Assembly (NCBI GenBank): GCA_028688145.1
Contig: JAQTYU010000003.1
Span: forward strand, 248,001 to 312,000
Direction: 5' to 3'
Length of the DNA stretch: 64,000 bases
Source: Thiotrichaceae bacterium
Lineage (GTDB): Bacteria > Pseudomonadota > Gammaproteobacteria > Beggiatoales > Beggiatoaceae
A program made the position numbers and the translations under genes. Of this stretch, positions 17,917-27,400 are shown piece after piece (positions within the stretch are counted from its first letter, which is position 1; the number at the start of each line of letters is the position of its first letter). Below the pieces are notes generated by a model. That model saw nothing but the letters and a program-made list of their open reading frames with translations. It was not told where the DNA came from and made no database searches.

Positions 17917-18693
17917 ATGCAATATTTTACTTCTGTCGCAAAAAATTTGCGCCTCGCTCTTGCGCTGATTAGCTTGTTTGCTGGCATTGCGAGCAGCAAT
18001 ACTGCCTTAGCAGATTTCAAAGTTTATTCACCTTATGTGGAAAAAGACACTTTAGAAATCGAAGCCCGTGGGCACATTGTCACCGATCGCAATCCTGAAC
18101 GCCGTTCTGCACGCCAAGATAAATTTGAAATTGGTTATGGGGTCACTGACTGGTGGTCTACCAGTTTTTTTACTGAGCATGAAAGAGAACCTGGTGAAAC
18201 TTATCGCCGCTCTGCAACTGCTTGGGAAAATATTTTTCAATTAACCGAGCGCGGCAAATATTGGCTAGATGCCGGTTTATATGTGGAATATGCCTCAGCG
18301 GCTGAAAAAAATGCTGCCGATACCCTAGAATTGAAATTATTGCTTGAGAAAAATATCGGAAAATTCTCAAATACCGTAAATTTAATTTTTGAACGTGAAA
18401 TTGGTAAAAATTCTTCTTCTCGCGATGTGGAAACCAGTTATGCGTGGCGCACCCGTTACCGCTGGAAACCTGAACTTGAACCCGGCATTGAAGTTTATGG
18501 CGGTTTGGGAAATTTAGATGGTTTGAAAGTTTCCAGTGCAAATAGTCATCAAGCAGGCCCTGTAGTTTCTGGAAAATTTCGTTTAGATTCAAAGAGTGCA
18601 CTTCTCTACCAAGTGGGCTATTTGTTTGGCCTGAATCACAACAGTGATGACGGAGCAGTAAAATGGCAATTGGAGTATGAACGCCATTTTTGA
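17917..18693 (+). CDS. Predicted outer-membrane beta-barrel protein
   Basis: The 258-aa product has a signal peptide ending near TALA|DFKVYSPYVEK. The rest is made of alternating aromatic and polar strands ending in YERHF, the terminal Phe expected for BAM-assembled outer-membrane barrels. It is co-transcribed with the cupredoxin gene (15 bases apart; GGAG before the ATG). I place the start at ATG 17917, not the TTG at 17902. The Fur-type box suggests a role linked to metal supply, but the ligand cannot be told. A strong terminator follows. Confidence 0.65.
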   Translation: MQYFTSVAKNLRLALALISLFAGIASSNTALADFKVYSPYVEKDTLEIEARGHIVTDRNPERRSARQDKFEIGYGVTDWWSTSFFTEHEREPGETYRRSATAWENIFQLTERGKYWLDAGLYVEYASAAEKNAADTLELKLLLEKNIGKFSNTVNLIFEREIGKNSSSRDVETSYAWRTRYRWKPELEPGIEVYGGLGNLDGLKVSSANSHQAGPVVSGKFRLDSKSALLYQVGYLFGLNHNSDDGAVKWQLEYERHF

Positions 18694-18725
18694 GTGTTTT
18701 AGTAAATGTTGAGTGAACCCTCCAG

Positions 18726-18757
18726 AACGACCAATTTCCCAGATTGGTCGTTTTTTT
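18726..18757 (+). terminator. Rho-independent terminator
   Basis: AACGACCAAT pairs with ATTGGTCGTT, followed by seven T. It ends the cupredoxin/outer-membrane unit. Confidence 0.85.
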
Positions 18758-18782
18758 ATGTTTGTTTTGAAATTTTTACAAA

Positions 18783-18935
18783 AGCCCCCAACCCCCTAAA
18801 GTGGACTAAAAATACAAAAATTTATTGTAGGGTGTATGAGCGTAGCGTCATACACCTTTTTAATAATTCTACTGGTGCATGGCGGCTATGCCTTATGCAC
18901 CCTACAAAATAATATTTAATAGGGGGTTGGGGACT
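18783..18935. repeat. Nested palindromic element: family B inside a second repeat
   Basis: Outer arms AGCCCCCAACCCCCTA (18783-18798) and TAGGGGGTTGGGGACT (18920-18935) enclose an inner imperfect palindrome TGTAGGGTGTATGAGCGTAG ... CTTATGCACCCTACA. The inner unit belongs to the same family as 17285-17385. This fits one mobile palindrome inserted into another. Confidence 0.7.
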
Positions 18936-19010
18936 TCTGTAAAAATTTGACCATTTCAAGATTGCAGGCTATAAAGTTGGCAAGCATTTTTTAAATGGGT
19001 GAGTTGCCGC

Positions 19011-20825
19011 ATGTTTGACGCAAAATTATTTCTGAAAACTGCACCACACAAAGCGGGTGTTTATCAAATGCTTGACCTTGATAACTGTGTTATTTATGTG
19101 GGAAAAGCCAAAGATTTAAAAAAACGTCTTGCCAGCTATTTTAATGCCTCCGCCCAGCACAGTCCGAAAACCCGCGCCCTCGTTGCACAAATTGTGAATA
19201 TTGTGCTCACGGTCACGCACACCGAAATTGAAGCCCTGATTTTAGAAAATACGCTGATTAAAGCGCATCAGCCGCGTTACAATATTTTGCTGCGCGATGA
19301 TAAAAGTTATCCTTATCTCTATTTATCGGCGCACCGTTTCCCGCGTTTAAGCATTTATCGCGGCGCAAAACGCGGCAAAGGTCGCTATTTTGGTCCGTAT
19401 CCACAAGTCAGCGCGGCGTATGAAAGTCTCAATTTATTACAAAAAATTTTCCCGCTACGAACCTGCGAAGACAGCGTTTTAAACAACCGTTCGCGCCCTT
19501 GTCTGCAATATCAAATCAAGCGTTGTACCGCGCCCTGTGTGGGTTTGATTGATGAAGCGGCTTATCAAGAAGACATTCAGCACGCAGTGTTATTTTTGGA
19601 AGGGAAAAGTAATACCATTATTAAAAATTTGGTGGAAAAAATGGAAATCGCTGCCAAACAATTGGCTTTTGAAAAAGCAGCGGTTTATCGTGACCAAATC
19701 AGTAGGTTAAGCAGTTTACAATCTAAACAATATGTAGACACTGCAAGCGGCGACGTGGATGTAATTGCCGTGGTGGATAAAGCAGGCTTGGTTTGTGTAC
19801 AAGTGCTGACGATTCGCGGCGGGCGACATTTGGGCAGTCGCGCCTATTTTCCGAAAATTATGCAGGATGATGATTTAGATAAAATTTTACTCGCATTTTT
19901 GCCACAATATTATTTTGCCACTCAGCACGATGTTCCCAAAGAAATTGTATTAAATCGTAAATTGCCCGCTTCAGAAATCAACACTTTAATTGCCGCCATT
20001 CAACAACAACGCGGTGTGAATGTCCAAATGCAACATGCGGCACGCGGTACGAAAGCGCGTTGGCTGGACATGGTGGCGCAAGATGCCGAAACCAGTTTGA
20101 GCCAACGCCAGCCGAATCATTATCGCGAACAACTGGCGGCGTTAACGGTCGCGTTGGGTTTGGACAGTTTACCGCAACGCATGGAATGTTTTGATATTAG
20201 CCACACCCAAGGCGAGGCGACGGTTGCGTCTTGTGTAGTGTTTGATGGCGAGGGGATTTGTTCGAGCGCGTATCGTCGCTTCAATATTGAAGGCATTGTC
20301 GGCGGCGATGATTACGCAGCGATGCAGCAGGCTTTGCAGCGACGCTTTGCACAAGGCGCGAAACATCCAGAAACCTTGCCCGATGTGCTGTTTATCGACG
20401 GCGGCAAGGGACAAGTAAAAGTCGCACAACAGGTGCTAACTGAGTTAAACTTAGCGCAAATACGCCTTGTGGGCGTTGCAAAAGGCACGGGACGCAAGGC
20501 GGGTTTAGAAAGCTTGATTTTACCTGAGCGGGCACAAGTTTTGCTGCTAGCACAACATGACCCCGCTTTGCATTTGATTCAACAAATTCGCGATGAGGCA
20601 CATCGTTTTGCGATTACTGCGCATCGACAACGCCGCCAAAAACGTATGCAGCATTCTGTGTTAGAAAATATTGCAGGCATCGGCGCAAAACGGCGGCAAA
20701 ATTTATTGAACCATTTCGGCGGCTTACAAGGTGTGGCGCGGGCAGGCGTTGAAGATTTAGCCCGCGTCTCTGGGATTAGCGAGCAATTAGCACAACAGAT
20801 TTACGACTTTTTTACCCATCCGTGA
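19011..20825 (+). CDS. uvrC: Excinuclease ABC subunit C
   Basis: This protein of about 604 aa makes both cuts in nucleotide excision repair. It has the GIY-YIG nuclease domain at the N-terminus (HKAGVYQMLDLDNCVIYVGK), the Cys motif CLQYQIKRCTAPCVG, the UvrB-interacting UVR region, the RNase-H-like second nuclease (FDISHTQGEATVASCVV, VLFIDGGKGQ) and C-terminal helix-hairpin-helix (LENIAGIGAKRRQNLL). I prefer ATG 19011 with GGGTGAG upstream over the GTG at 18999. pgsA overlaps its stop, the usual uvrC-pgsA pairing. Confidence 0.95.
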   Translation: MFDAKLFLKTAPHKAGVYQMLDLDNCVIYVGKAKDLKKRLASYFNASAQHSPKTRALVAQIVNIVLTVTHTEIEALILENTLIKAHQPRYNILLRDDKSYPYLYLSAHRFPRLSIYRGAKRGKGRYFGPYPQVSAAYESLNLLQKIFPLRTCEDSVLNNRSRPCLQYQIKRCTAPCVGLIDEAAYQEDIQHAVLFLEGKSNTIIKNLVEKMEIAAKQLAFEKAAVYRDQISRLSSLQSKQYVDTASGDVDVIAVVDKAGLVCVQVLTIRGGRHLGSRAYFPKIMQDDDLDKILLAFLPQYYFATQHDVPKEIVLNRKLPASEINTLIAAIQQQRGVNVQMQHAARGTKARWLDMVAQDAETSLSQRQPNHYREQLAALTVALGLDSLPQRMECFDISHTQGEATVASCVVFDGEGICSSAYRRFNIEGIVGGDDYAAMQQALQRRFAQGAKHPETLPDVLFIDGGKGQVKVAQQVLTELNLAQIRLVGVAKGTGRKAGLESLILPERAQVLLLAQHDPALHLIQQIRDEAHRFAITAHRQRRQKRMQHSVLENIAGIGAKRRQNLLNHFGGLQGVARAGVEDLARVSGISEQLAQQIYDFFTHP

Positions 20826-21379
20826 ATATTCCAAATAGCTTAACTGTATTACGTATCGTCCTGATTCCCATCTTTATGGGCGTTTTCTATTTACCCTTGT
20901 CATGGGTGAATCTCGCAACCACGGGCATTTTTGCCTTGGCAGCCATTACTGACTGGTTTGATGGTTATTTAGCGCGGCGTTGGCAACAAACTTCAGCGTT
21001 TGGGGCATTTCTCGACCCTGTTGCCGATAAGTTGCTGGTGGCGGTAGTCTTAGTATTATTGGTGCAAAAGCATCCCAGCGTGTGGATGGCGATTCCTGCG
21101 GCAGTGATTATTGGGCGCGAAATCACAATTTCAGCCCTGCGCGAGTGGATGGCAGAATTGGGAGAACGCACTCAAGTTTCTGTGTCTTTCATTGGCAAAG
21201 TCAAAACGGTGGCGCAAATGGGCGCATTATTAATGCTGTTGTACGATGCGCCGCTGTTTGATATTTCTATGCACAAAGCGGGTTATGTGTTGCTTTACAT
21301 CGCAGCCTTGCTGACTTTATGGTCAATGTTTATTTATTTGCGGGCAGCCTTGCCGATTTTGTTGCGGGGCAAGATTTAA
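20822..21379 (+). CDS. pgsA: CDP-diacylglycerol-glycerol-3-phosphate 3-phosphatidyltransferase
   Basis: This 185-aa membrane enzyme makes phosphatidylglycerolphosphate. It has the CDP-alcohol phosphatidyltransferase signature DWFDGYLARRWQQTSAFGAF then LDPVADK (the DGxxAR-x8-GxxxDxxxD pattern) and four to five hydrophobic segments. The GTG start at 20822 overlaps the uvrC stop by 4 bases, so translation is coupled. The tRNA genes that follow pgsA in some gammaproteobacteria are absent. Confidence 0.93.
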   Translation: MNIPNSLTVLRIVLIPIFMGVFYLPLSWVNLATTGIFALAAITDWFDGYLARRWQQTSAFGAFLDPVADKLLVAVVLVLLVQKHPSVWMAIPAAVIIGREITISALREWMAELGERTQVSVSFIGKVKTVAQMGALLMLLYDAPLFDISMHKAGYVLLYIAALLTLWSMFIYLRAALPILLRGKI

Positions 21380-21383
21380 ACAA

Positions 21384-21456
21384 GCCCCCATCCCCTAAAG
21401 GGGGCTAAAGATAAATATTAAAGCGGTTTTAAGTCCCCTTCAGGGGATTTAGGGGC
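21384..21456. repeat. Palindromic repeats after pgsA
   Basis: GCCCCCATCCCCTAAAGGGG and AGTCCCCTTCAGGGGATTTA are two small palindromes of the family also seen at 22302-22350. They may end the uvrC-pgsA transcript. Confidence 0.55.
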
Positions 21457-21594
21457 GCAGTTAAGGTTTTAAATTCCCTAAATTCTGCAATATCCATGCA
21501 GTTTTTATGACTATTGAGTAGACTCTGTCATAAAATCGTAGCATGTTTATGCTATACCGCCCTCTTATCTCCTGTTAAATGTTAAATAGACTCT

Positions 21595-22296
21595 ATGTCA
21601 GAAACTCATATTTTACTTGTTGAAGATGAAGCCGCGATTCGAGAAATGTTAAAACTTTCTTTGAGTAAGTCGGGATTTATCATAGAAGAAGCTGAAAGCG
21701 TGCGTCAGGCACAAACCCTGATTTTTAACCGCCTTCCTGAGCTTATCTTATTAGATTGGATGTTGCCGCAAACCAGCGGGATTGAATTTGCGCGTCAATT
21801 ACGCAAAGAACCGCAAACTCAGCAAATTCCTATTATTATGCTGACGGCACGGGGCGAAGAGGGCGACAAAATTCGGGGCTTGGAAGTGGGCGCAGATGAT
21901 TACATCACCAAACCTTTTTCCCCGCGTGAATTATTGGCACGGATTAAAGCAGTGTTACGCCGCACCAGCACCACGGCGGAAAATGAACAAATCATTGTCA
22001 ATGAATTGATTTTAGACCCCGCCGAGCACCGCGTCACCGTGTTGGATGAAGAGGTGCAAATTGGACCGACTGAATTCCGTTTGCTGCATTTTTTCATGAC
22101 TCACCCCGAGCGGGTTTATAGCCGTAATCAGGTGTTAGATCAGGTTTGGGGCGGCAATGTGTATATTGAAGAACGCACCGTGGATGTGCACATTCGACGC
22201 TTGCGTAAAGCTTTGGCATTGCATGGTTATGATCATCTGATTCAAACTGTGCGCGGTGTGGGCTATCGTTTTTCCACGAAGATGCCGCAGTATTAA
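21595..22296 (+). CDS. phoB: Phosphate regulon response regulator
   Basis: This 233-aa OmpR/PhoB-type regulator has a receiver domain with acidic pocket VEDEAA, phospho-acceptor Asp in LILLDWMLP and the Lys in [14 protein letters not shown]. It has a C-terminal winged helix ([32 protein letters not shown]). The phosphate assignment rests on the downstream PhoR-like kinase and overall likeness to PhoB. A 518-base gap full of repeats separates it from phoR. Confidence 0.88.
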   Translation: MSETHILLVEDEAAIREMLKLSLSKSGFIIEEAESVRQAQTLIFNRLPELILLDWMLPQTSGIEFARQLRKEPQTQQIPIIMLTARGEEGDKIRGLEVGADDYITKPFSPRELLARIKAVLRRTSTTAENEQIIVNELILDPAEHRVTVLDEEVQIGPTEFRLLHFFMTHPERVYSRNQVLDQVWGGNVYIEERTVDVHIRRLRKALALHGYDHLIQTVRGVGYRFSTKMPQY

Positions 22297-22303
22297 TCAT
22301 TAA

Positions 22304-22682
22304 GGAAGCCCCCAACCCCCTAAAGGGGGCTAAAGACAAATATTAAAGCGGTTTATCTCGTTCCCACGCTCCAGCGTGGGAATGTCTACCTCGTCGCTCC
22401 AGCGGTGAGGGTTTTACAGGCTTCTGTGAGATAAAAATGCTTTGTCTTTAAATAGTTATCTCATTTTAACTATTGAGTATTCAGGGATGAACGCGCCGCT
22501 GGAGCGACGCTATAGGCATTCCCACGCTGGAGCGTTGGAACGAGATAACGGCTAGAGTGTGTTTAGCTTTTCCCTTTTTCAAAGGGGGTGAAAGGGCGGG
22601 AGCGTGGAAACGAGATAAAAGCTTAAAATCGTAAGGTGTATGGCGGCTACGCCTTATATACCCTACGTTAGATTTTAATCTG
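22304..22682. repeat. Cluster of palindromic repeats between phoB and phoR
   Basis: This gap holds GCCCCCAACCCCCTAAAGGG (22305 on), then TCTCGTTCCCACGCTCCAGC with an inverted copy near 22515, another GGAGCGTGG-AACGAGAT around 22595, and half of family B (GGTGTATGGCGGCTACGCC, 22637 on). No gene is supported. The elements are the same families seen at 9392-9503 and 18783-18935. Confidence 0.65.
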
Positions 22683-22814
22683 AAACGCATAAACGTTTTA
22701 TACTAGCCTTCGTGTGCAAGATATTTGGGGGCGATGGATGAGAGAGAAAACATAGCGGGTATTGTTTAAAATACGTTACGCGTTACCCTCAACTCATTCG
22801 GTGGAAAAGAGATT

Positions 22815-24170
22815 ATGTCCAGTCCTTGGTTTCAAGAAATTTGGCGAATTGTTGGTTTATTAGTCGCCGCATTACTTGGCACATTATTAACTAATTTTTC
22901 TTTAAGCTTTTGTTTATTGCTCGCCGTCAGTGCGTATTTAATTCGTCATCTGCGAAATTTAAATAACCTTCAAGAATGGCTATCTCAAAAGAAAACCCCC
23001 GTTCCTGATGCCGTGGGGATTTGGGGCGAGGTGTTTTATCAGCTATATCGTTTGCAATTACGCAATCGCAAACGCAAACGTAAACTTGCCACCATGTTAA
23101 AACATTTTCAGCGTTCCACGGCAGCGATGCCTGATGCTGCGGTGGTTTTATATGGCGGCGGGCGCGAAATCGAATGGATTAATAAAGCGGCGACGCAATT
23201 ATTAGGGCTGAAAACGCCACAAGATTTAGGGCAGGCGATTACCAATTTAATCCGCGCTCCGATTTTCCAACAATATTTATACAGTGGCGATGAGAAGAAT
23301 TCGATTAAAATGCCATCGCCCTCAGACAGCAATATTATGTTGCGTTTACATATTGTGCCGTATTCCGACAATCGACATTTATTGCTGGCGCGAGATGTCA
23401 CCAATTTGCACCGTTTGGAACAAATTCGCCGTGACTTTGTGGCAAATGTTTCGCACGAATTACGCACGCCATTAACCGTGATTGCGGGCTTTACCGAAAC
23501 CATGTTGGATGCGGAAGACGAGTTTTCCAAACAATGGGAACGTCCCTTGCAATTGATGGCGCAACAAACCACGCGAATGCAGCGTATTGTCGATGATTTA
23601 TTATTATTGTCGCGTTTGGAATCTGATATTCCGATGGGAAAATTGCAGCAAGTGCATGTCGCTGAAATATTGGAAAGTATTGCTGAAGAGGCGCGTATTG
23701 TCAGTGGGGATATTGCTCATGAAATTACTTTGGACGCTGACCCCGATTTAATGATTTATGGCATTCCTGAAGAATTACGCAGTGTGTTTTCTAATTTGGT
23801 GTTTAACGCAGTGCGCTACACCATCACCCAAGGGAAAATTCAAATTCGTTGGTATGCGGATGTGGATGGGATTCATTTTTCAGTACTCGACACGGGCGAG
23901 GGCATCGCGCCCGAGCATTTGCCGCGTTTGACCGAGCGTTTTTATCGGGTGGATGTGGCACGTTCTCGCAGTCAGGGGGGAACGGGTTTGGGCTTGGCAA
24001 TTGTGAAGCATGTTTTGAATCGACATCATGCGAATTTACATATTGAAAGCACCGTGGGGGAAGGCAGTTTGTTCCGTTGTGATTTCCCGCTTTCATCTGC
24101 CCAACAATTATTATTGCCTGATGATGAGGGCATGATGTTGAATGATGAAGAATATGAGTTGGTTTCTTAA
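22815..24170 (+). CDS. phoR: Phosphate regulon sensor histidine kinase
   Basis: This 451-aa membrane kinase has two hydrophobic segments at the N-terminus, a PhoR-type linker and PAS region (about residues 95-195), the H-box FVANVSHELRTPLTVIAGF with the phospho-accepting His, the N-box FSNLVFNAVRYT, and the G-boxes FSVLDTGEGI and GGTGLGLAIVKH. It phosphorylates PhoB when phosphate is scarce. It is the last host gene before the CRISPR leader. Confidence 0.9.
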   Translation: MSSPWFQEIWRIVGLLVAALLGTLLTNFSLSFCLLLAVSAYLIRHLRNLNNLQEWLSQKKTPVPDAVGIWGEVFYQLYRLQLRNRKRKRKLATMLKHFQRSTAAMPDAAVVLYGGGREIEWINKAATQLLGLKTPQDLGQAITNLIRAPIFQQYLYSGDEKNSIKMPSPSDSNIMLRLHIVPYSDNRHLLLARDVTNLHRLEQIRRDFVANVSHELRTPLTVIAGFTETMLDAEDEFSKQWERPLQLMAQQTTRMQRIVDDLLLLSRLESDIPMGKLQQVHVAEILESIAEEARIVSGDIAHEITLDADPDLMIYGIPEELRSVFSNLVFNAVRYTITQGKIQIRWYADVDGIHFSVLDTGEGIAPEHLPRLTERFYRVDVARSRSQGGTGLGLAIVKHVLNRHHANLHIESTVGEGSLFRCDFPLSSAQQLLLPDDEGMMLNDEEYELVS

Positions 24171-24400
24171 AGCTTACTATTTACGAAGAGTACATTTCAG
24201 TATTGCAAGCTGCATATCTTTTGAGAGCGCGAACCTATATTGATGGTAAAAACACGGGGATGTTCGCGCATCTTTATCTCTTTGATTTTTCTAATTTCTA
24301 TTTTTTCCTCGCTTGAAATTTCTCTCTTTTCCCATTTTAAAAATCAGTTCGCGCTAGACAACAAAATAAAGCTTATATATTATGGGGTTGCCATTATGGC
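24171..24400 (+). promoter_or_regulatory. Probable CRISPR leader
   Basis: These 230 bases between phoR and the first repeat contain no gene I can support. They are AT-rich, with pyrimidine tracts around 24270-24340 and an inverted repeat GCGCGAAC ... GTTCGCGC at 24226-24263. Position next to the intact array end, and the ATTGAAAC-type repeat ends reading rightward, make this the likely leader and promoter. No cas operon adjoins it. Confidence 0.6.
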
Positions 24401-27400
24401 ATTTCACCAGCCTTTCGGGGCTGGTATGGATTGAAACAAGCTGCACTCCCAGGCATGACTTATCCGCTAATTGATTTCACCAGCCTTTCGGGGCTGGTAT
24501 GGATTGAAACGTCATCTCGAAAGTTATCCCAATCGCTAGCTGATTTCACCAGCCTTTCGGGGCTGGTATGGATTGAAACGGATGCAAACCAATTGCCTGC
24601 CCATACACATACGGATTTCACCAGCCTTTCGGGGCTGGTATGGATTGAAACCAATTGCAGTTCTACAAATTTCTGATCGCGCCCAAATTTCACCAGCCTT
24701 TCGGGGCTGGTATGGATTGAAACAAAGTGTCACGGGTGCAAGGGATTGCAAGCCAAGATTTCACCAGCCTTTCGGGGCTGGTATGGATTGAAACATCTTT
24801 AATCCCATCGCGACTGCCTCTTTTGGGGTTAGATTTCACCAGCCTTTCGGGGCTGGTATGGATTGAAACACGCTCGTGTTTCTTTTCTTGAGTTTTGAGT
24901 AGCTCCATTTCACCAGCCTTTCGGGGCTGGTATGGATTGAAACACTACAGTATAACAAATGAACCAGCTATTAACCGATTTCACCAGCCTTTCGGGGCTG
25001 GTATGGATTGAAACAATCGTTCAAACCGCGCTTTTGATGTCACCGCAAACATTTCACCAGCCTTTCGGGGCTGGTATGGATTGAAACAGGGTATTTCAAG
25101 CCAGGAACATAACCCCATTGGTAATTTCACCAGCCTTTCGGGGCTGGTATGGATTGAAACAATCCCCAAAGCAGCCGCATCAAGCGCGATGTGGATTTCA
25201 CCAGCCTTTCGGGGCTGGTATGGATTGAAACGACCACGATGAACATCGTATTTTAGGCACGGTGCAAATTTCACCAGCCTTTCGGGGCTGGTATGGATTG
25301 AAACACTACAGTATAACAAATGAACCAGCTATTAACCGATTTCACCAGCCTTTCGGGGCTGGTATGGATTGAAACAATCGTTCAAACCGCGCTTTTGATG
25401 TCACCGCAAACATTTCACCAGCCTTTCGGGGCTGGTATGGATTGAAACAGGGTATTTCAAGCCAGGAACATAACCCCATTGGTAATTTCACCAGCCTTTC
25501 GGGGCTGGTATGGATTGAAACAATCCCCAAAGCAGCCGCATCAAGCGCGATGTGGATTTCACCAGCCTTTCGGGGCTGGTATGGATTGAAACGACCACGA
25601 TGAACATCGTATTTTAGGCACGGTGCAAATTTCACCAGCCTTTCGGGGCTGGTATGGATTGAAACCCATCATGTCGCAAATAGCGTGTAAGTGAGTATCT
25701 ATTTCACCAGCCTTTCGGGGCTGGTATGGATTGAAACGCTGAATATTTGCAGGCAAGTGGCATATTGCTCAGCCATTTCACCAGCCTTTCGGGGCTGGTA
25801 TGGATTGAAACTGGTATGAGGAAAGCATGAATGAATTATCGGATATTTCACCAGCCTTTCGGGGCTGGTATGGATTGAAACGTTTTGTGTTTGGCGCAAT
25901 TCGCCCCCGTGGTTATTTCACCAGCCTTTCGGGGCTGGTATGGATTGAAACGGGAGACTAACGCAATCACCTAACCCCGATAGCAGGATTTCACCAGCCT
26001 TTCGGGGCTGGTATGGATTGAAACCCAAATACATTTGGGAGCGCGACCTGCAACAGGTTATTTCACCAGCCTTTCGGGGCTGGTATGGATTGAAACAATG
26101 AATTACCTGATTTAGCCAACGGTGTTTTTGATTTCACCAGCCTTTCGGGGCTGGTATGGATTGAAACCAAATAACCCCCAAGCCCGTGTTGAGCGATGTG
26201 AAATTTCACCAGCCTTTCGGGGCTGGTATGGATTGAAACATTCGCGTATACATAAAAAATCCTCAAAAAACAATGAATTTCACCAGCCTTTCGGGGCTGG
26301 TATGGATTGAAACAGTTACTGATGTTGCGCCTGTTTTGCAATTCCTTGCATTTCACCAGCCTTTCGGGGCTGGTATGGATTGAAACAGTTACTGATGTTG
26401 CGCCTGTTTTGCAATTCCTTGCATTTCACCAGCCTTTCGGGGCTGGTATGGATTGAAACCTGAATACGAATATGGCTGGGATTGACACTAATAATTTCAC
26501 CAGCCTTTCGGGGCTGGTATGGATTGAAACGATGGCGGTGCGTTTGACAGCAATCGTGTTTTCAATTTCACCAGCCTTTCGGGGCTGGTATGGATTGAAA
26601 CCCACGCCGCCCGTGGATATGAGCAAGCTTGAGGCTTATTTCACCAGCCTTTCGGGGCTGGTATGGATTGAAACTCAGCGGGGTATTTCGGCGCGGGAAG
26701 TGCCTGCTGTATTTCACCAGCCTTTCGGGGCTGGTATGGATTGAAACACCGGGACTACCGCCCGCCGTCACCACCGAAAGAAATTTCACCAGCCTTTCGG
26801 GGCTGGTATGGATTGAAACAACTTTGTAATCGTTATACATTTGCTGCATCCTGCCATTTCACCAGCCTTTCGGGGCTGGTATGGATTGAAACAACTCATC
26901 CACAGGAATGCCGAGCATGTCCGCATAATTTCACCAGCCTTTCGGGGCTGGTATGGATTGAAACCCGTTACTTCGTTCAACAAAGGGAGTATGACCAAAT
27001 TTCACCAGCCTTTCGGGGCTGGTATGGATTGAAACATCACGTCAGGCTTGAACACGCCTAAATAAGTGCAGGATTTCACCAGCCTTTCGGGGCTGGTATG
27101 GATTGAAACGAATGCCAAGGAAGTTAATCCGCAAATTGTCGGATTTCACCAGCCTTTCGGGGCTGGTATGGATTGAAACGGGGGAGTGCCCTTATTCGTC
27201 ATCTCTGTACTTCATTTCACCAGCCTTTCGGGGCTGGTATGGATTGAAACATTGACTCGCTTACTGCTCCAACTGATAAGGCTCATTTCACCAGCCTTTC
27301 GGGGCTGGTATGGATTGAAACATTTGCATTGCTGCATACAATGCCATCGCTAAAGATTTCACCAGCCTTTCGGGGCTGGTATGGATTGAAACGCACTTTA

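Noticed and set aside
18706..18912. 68-codon frame after the outer-membrane protein gene
   Set aside because: It runs through the terminator and a palindromic element, with no domain or ribosome site.
21380..21594. tRNA genes after pgsA
   Set aside because: No cloverleaf or TTCRANNC-type signature was seen; the gap holds small palindromes.
24171..24400. Search for cas1/cas2 or other cas genes beside the array
   Set aside because: No reading frame with Cas features occurs anywhere in the window; upstream is phoR, downstream is prophage.
24724..24757. Spacer 5 shares 12 bases (TGCAAGGGATTG) with the tail tube gene near 52986
   Set aside because: Only about 17 of 34 positions agree overall; within chance.
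25015..25050. Spacer 9 shares 13 bases (AGCGCGGTTTGAA) with the gp30-like gene near 35304
   Set aside because: Flanking bases do not match; one such 13-mer is expected by chance given the number of spacers and phage length.
26097..26130. Spacer 24 encodes NELPDLANGVF, somewhat like portal AELPSFADALN
   Set aside because: About half the bases agree; too weak to claim a target.
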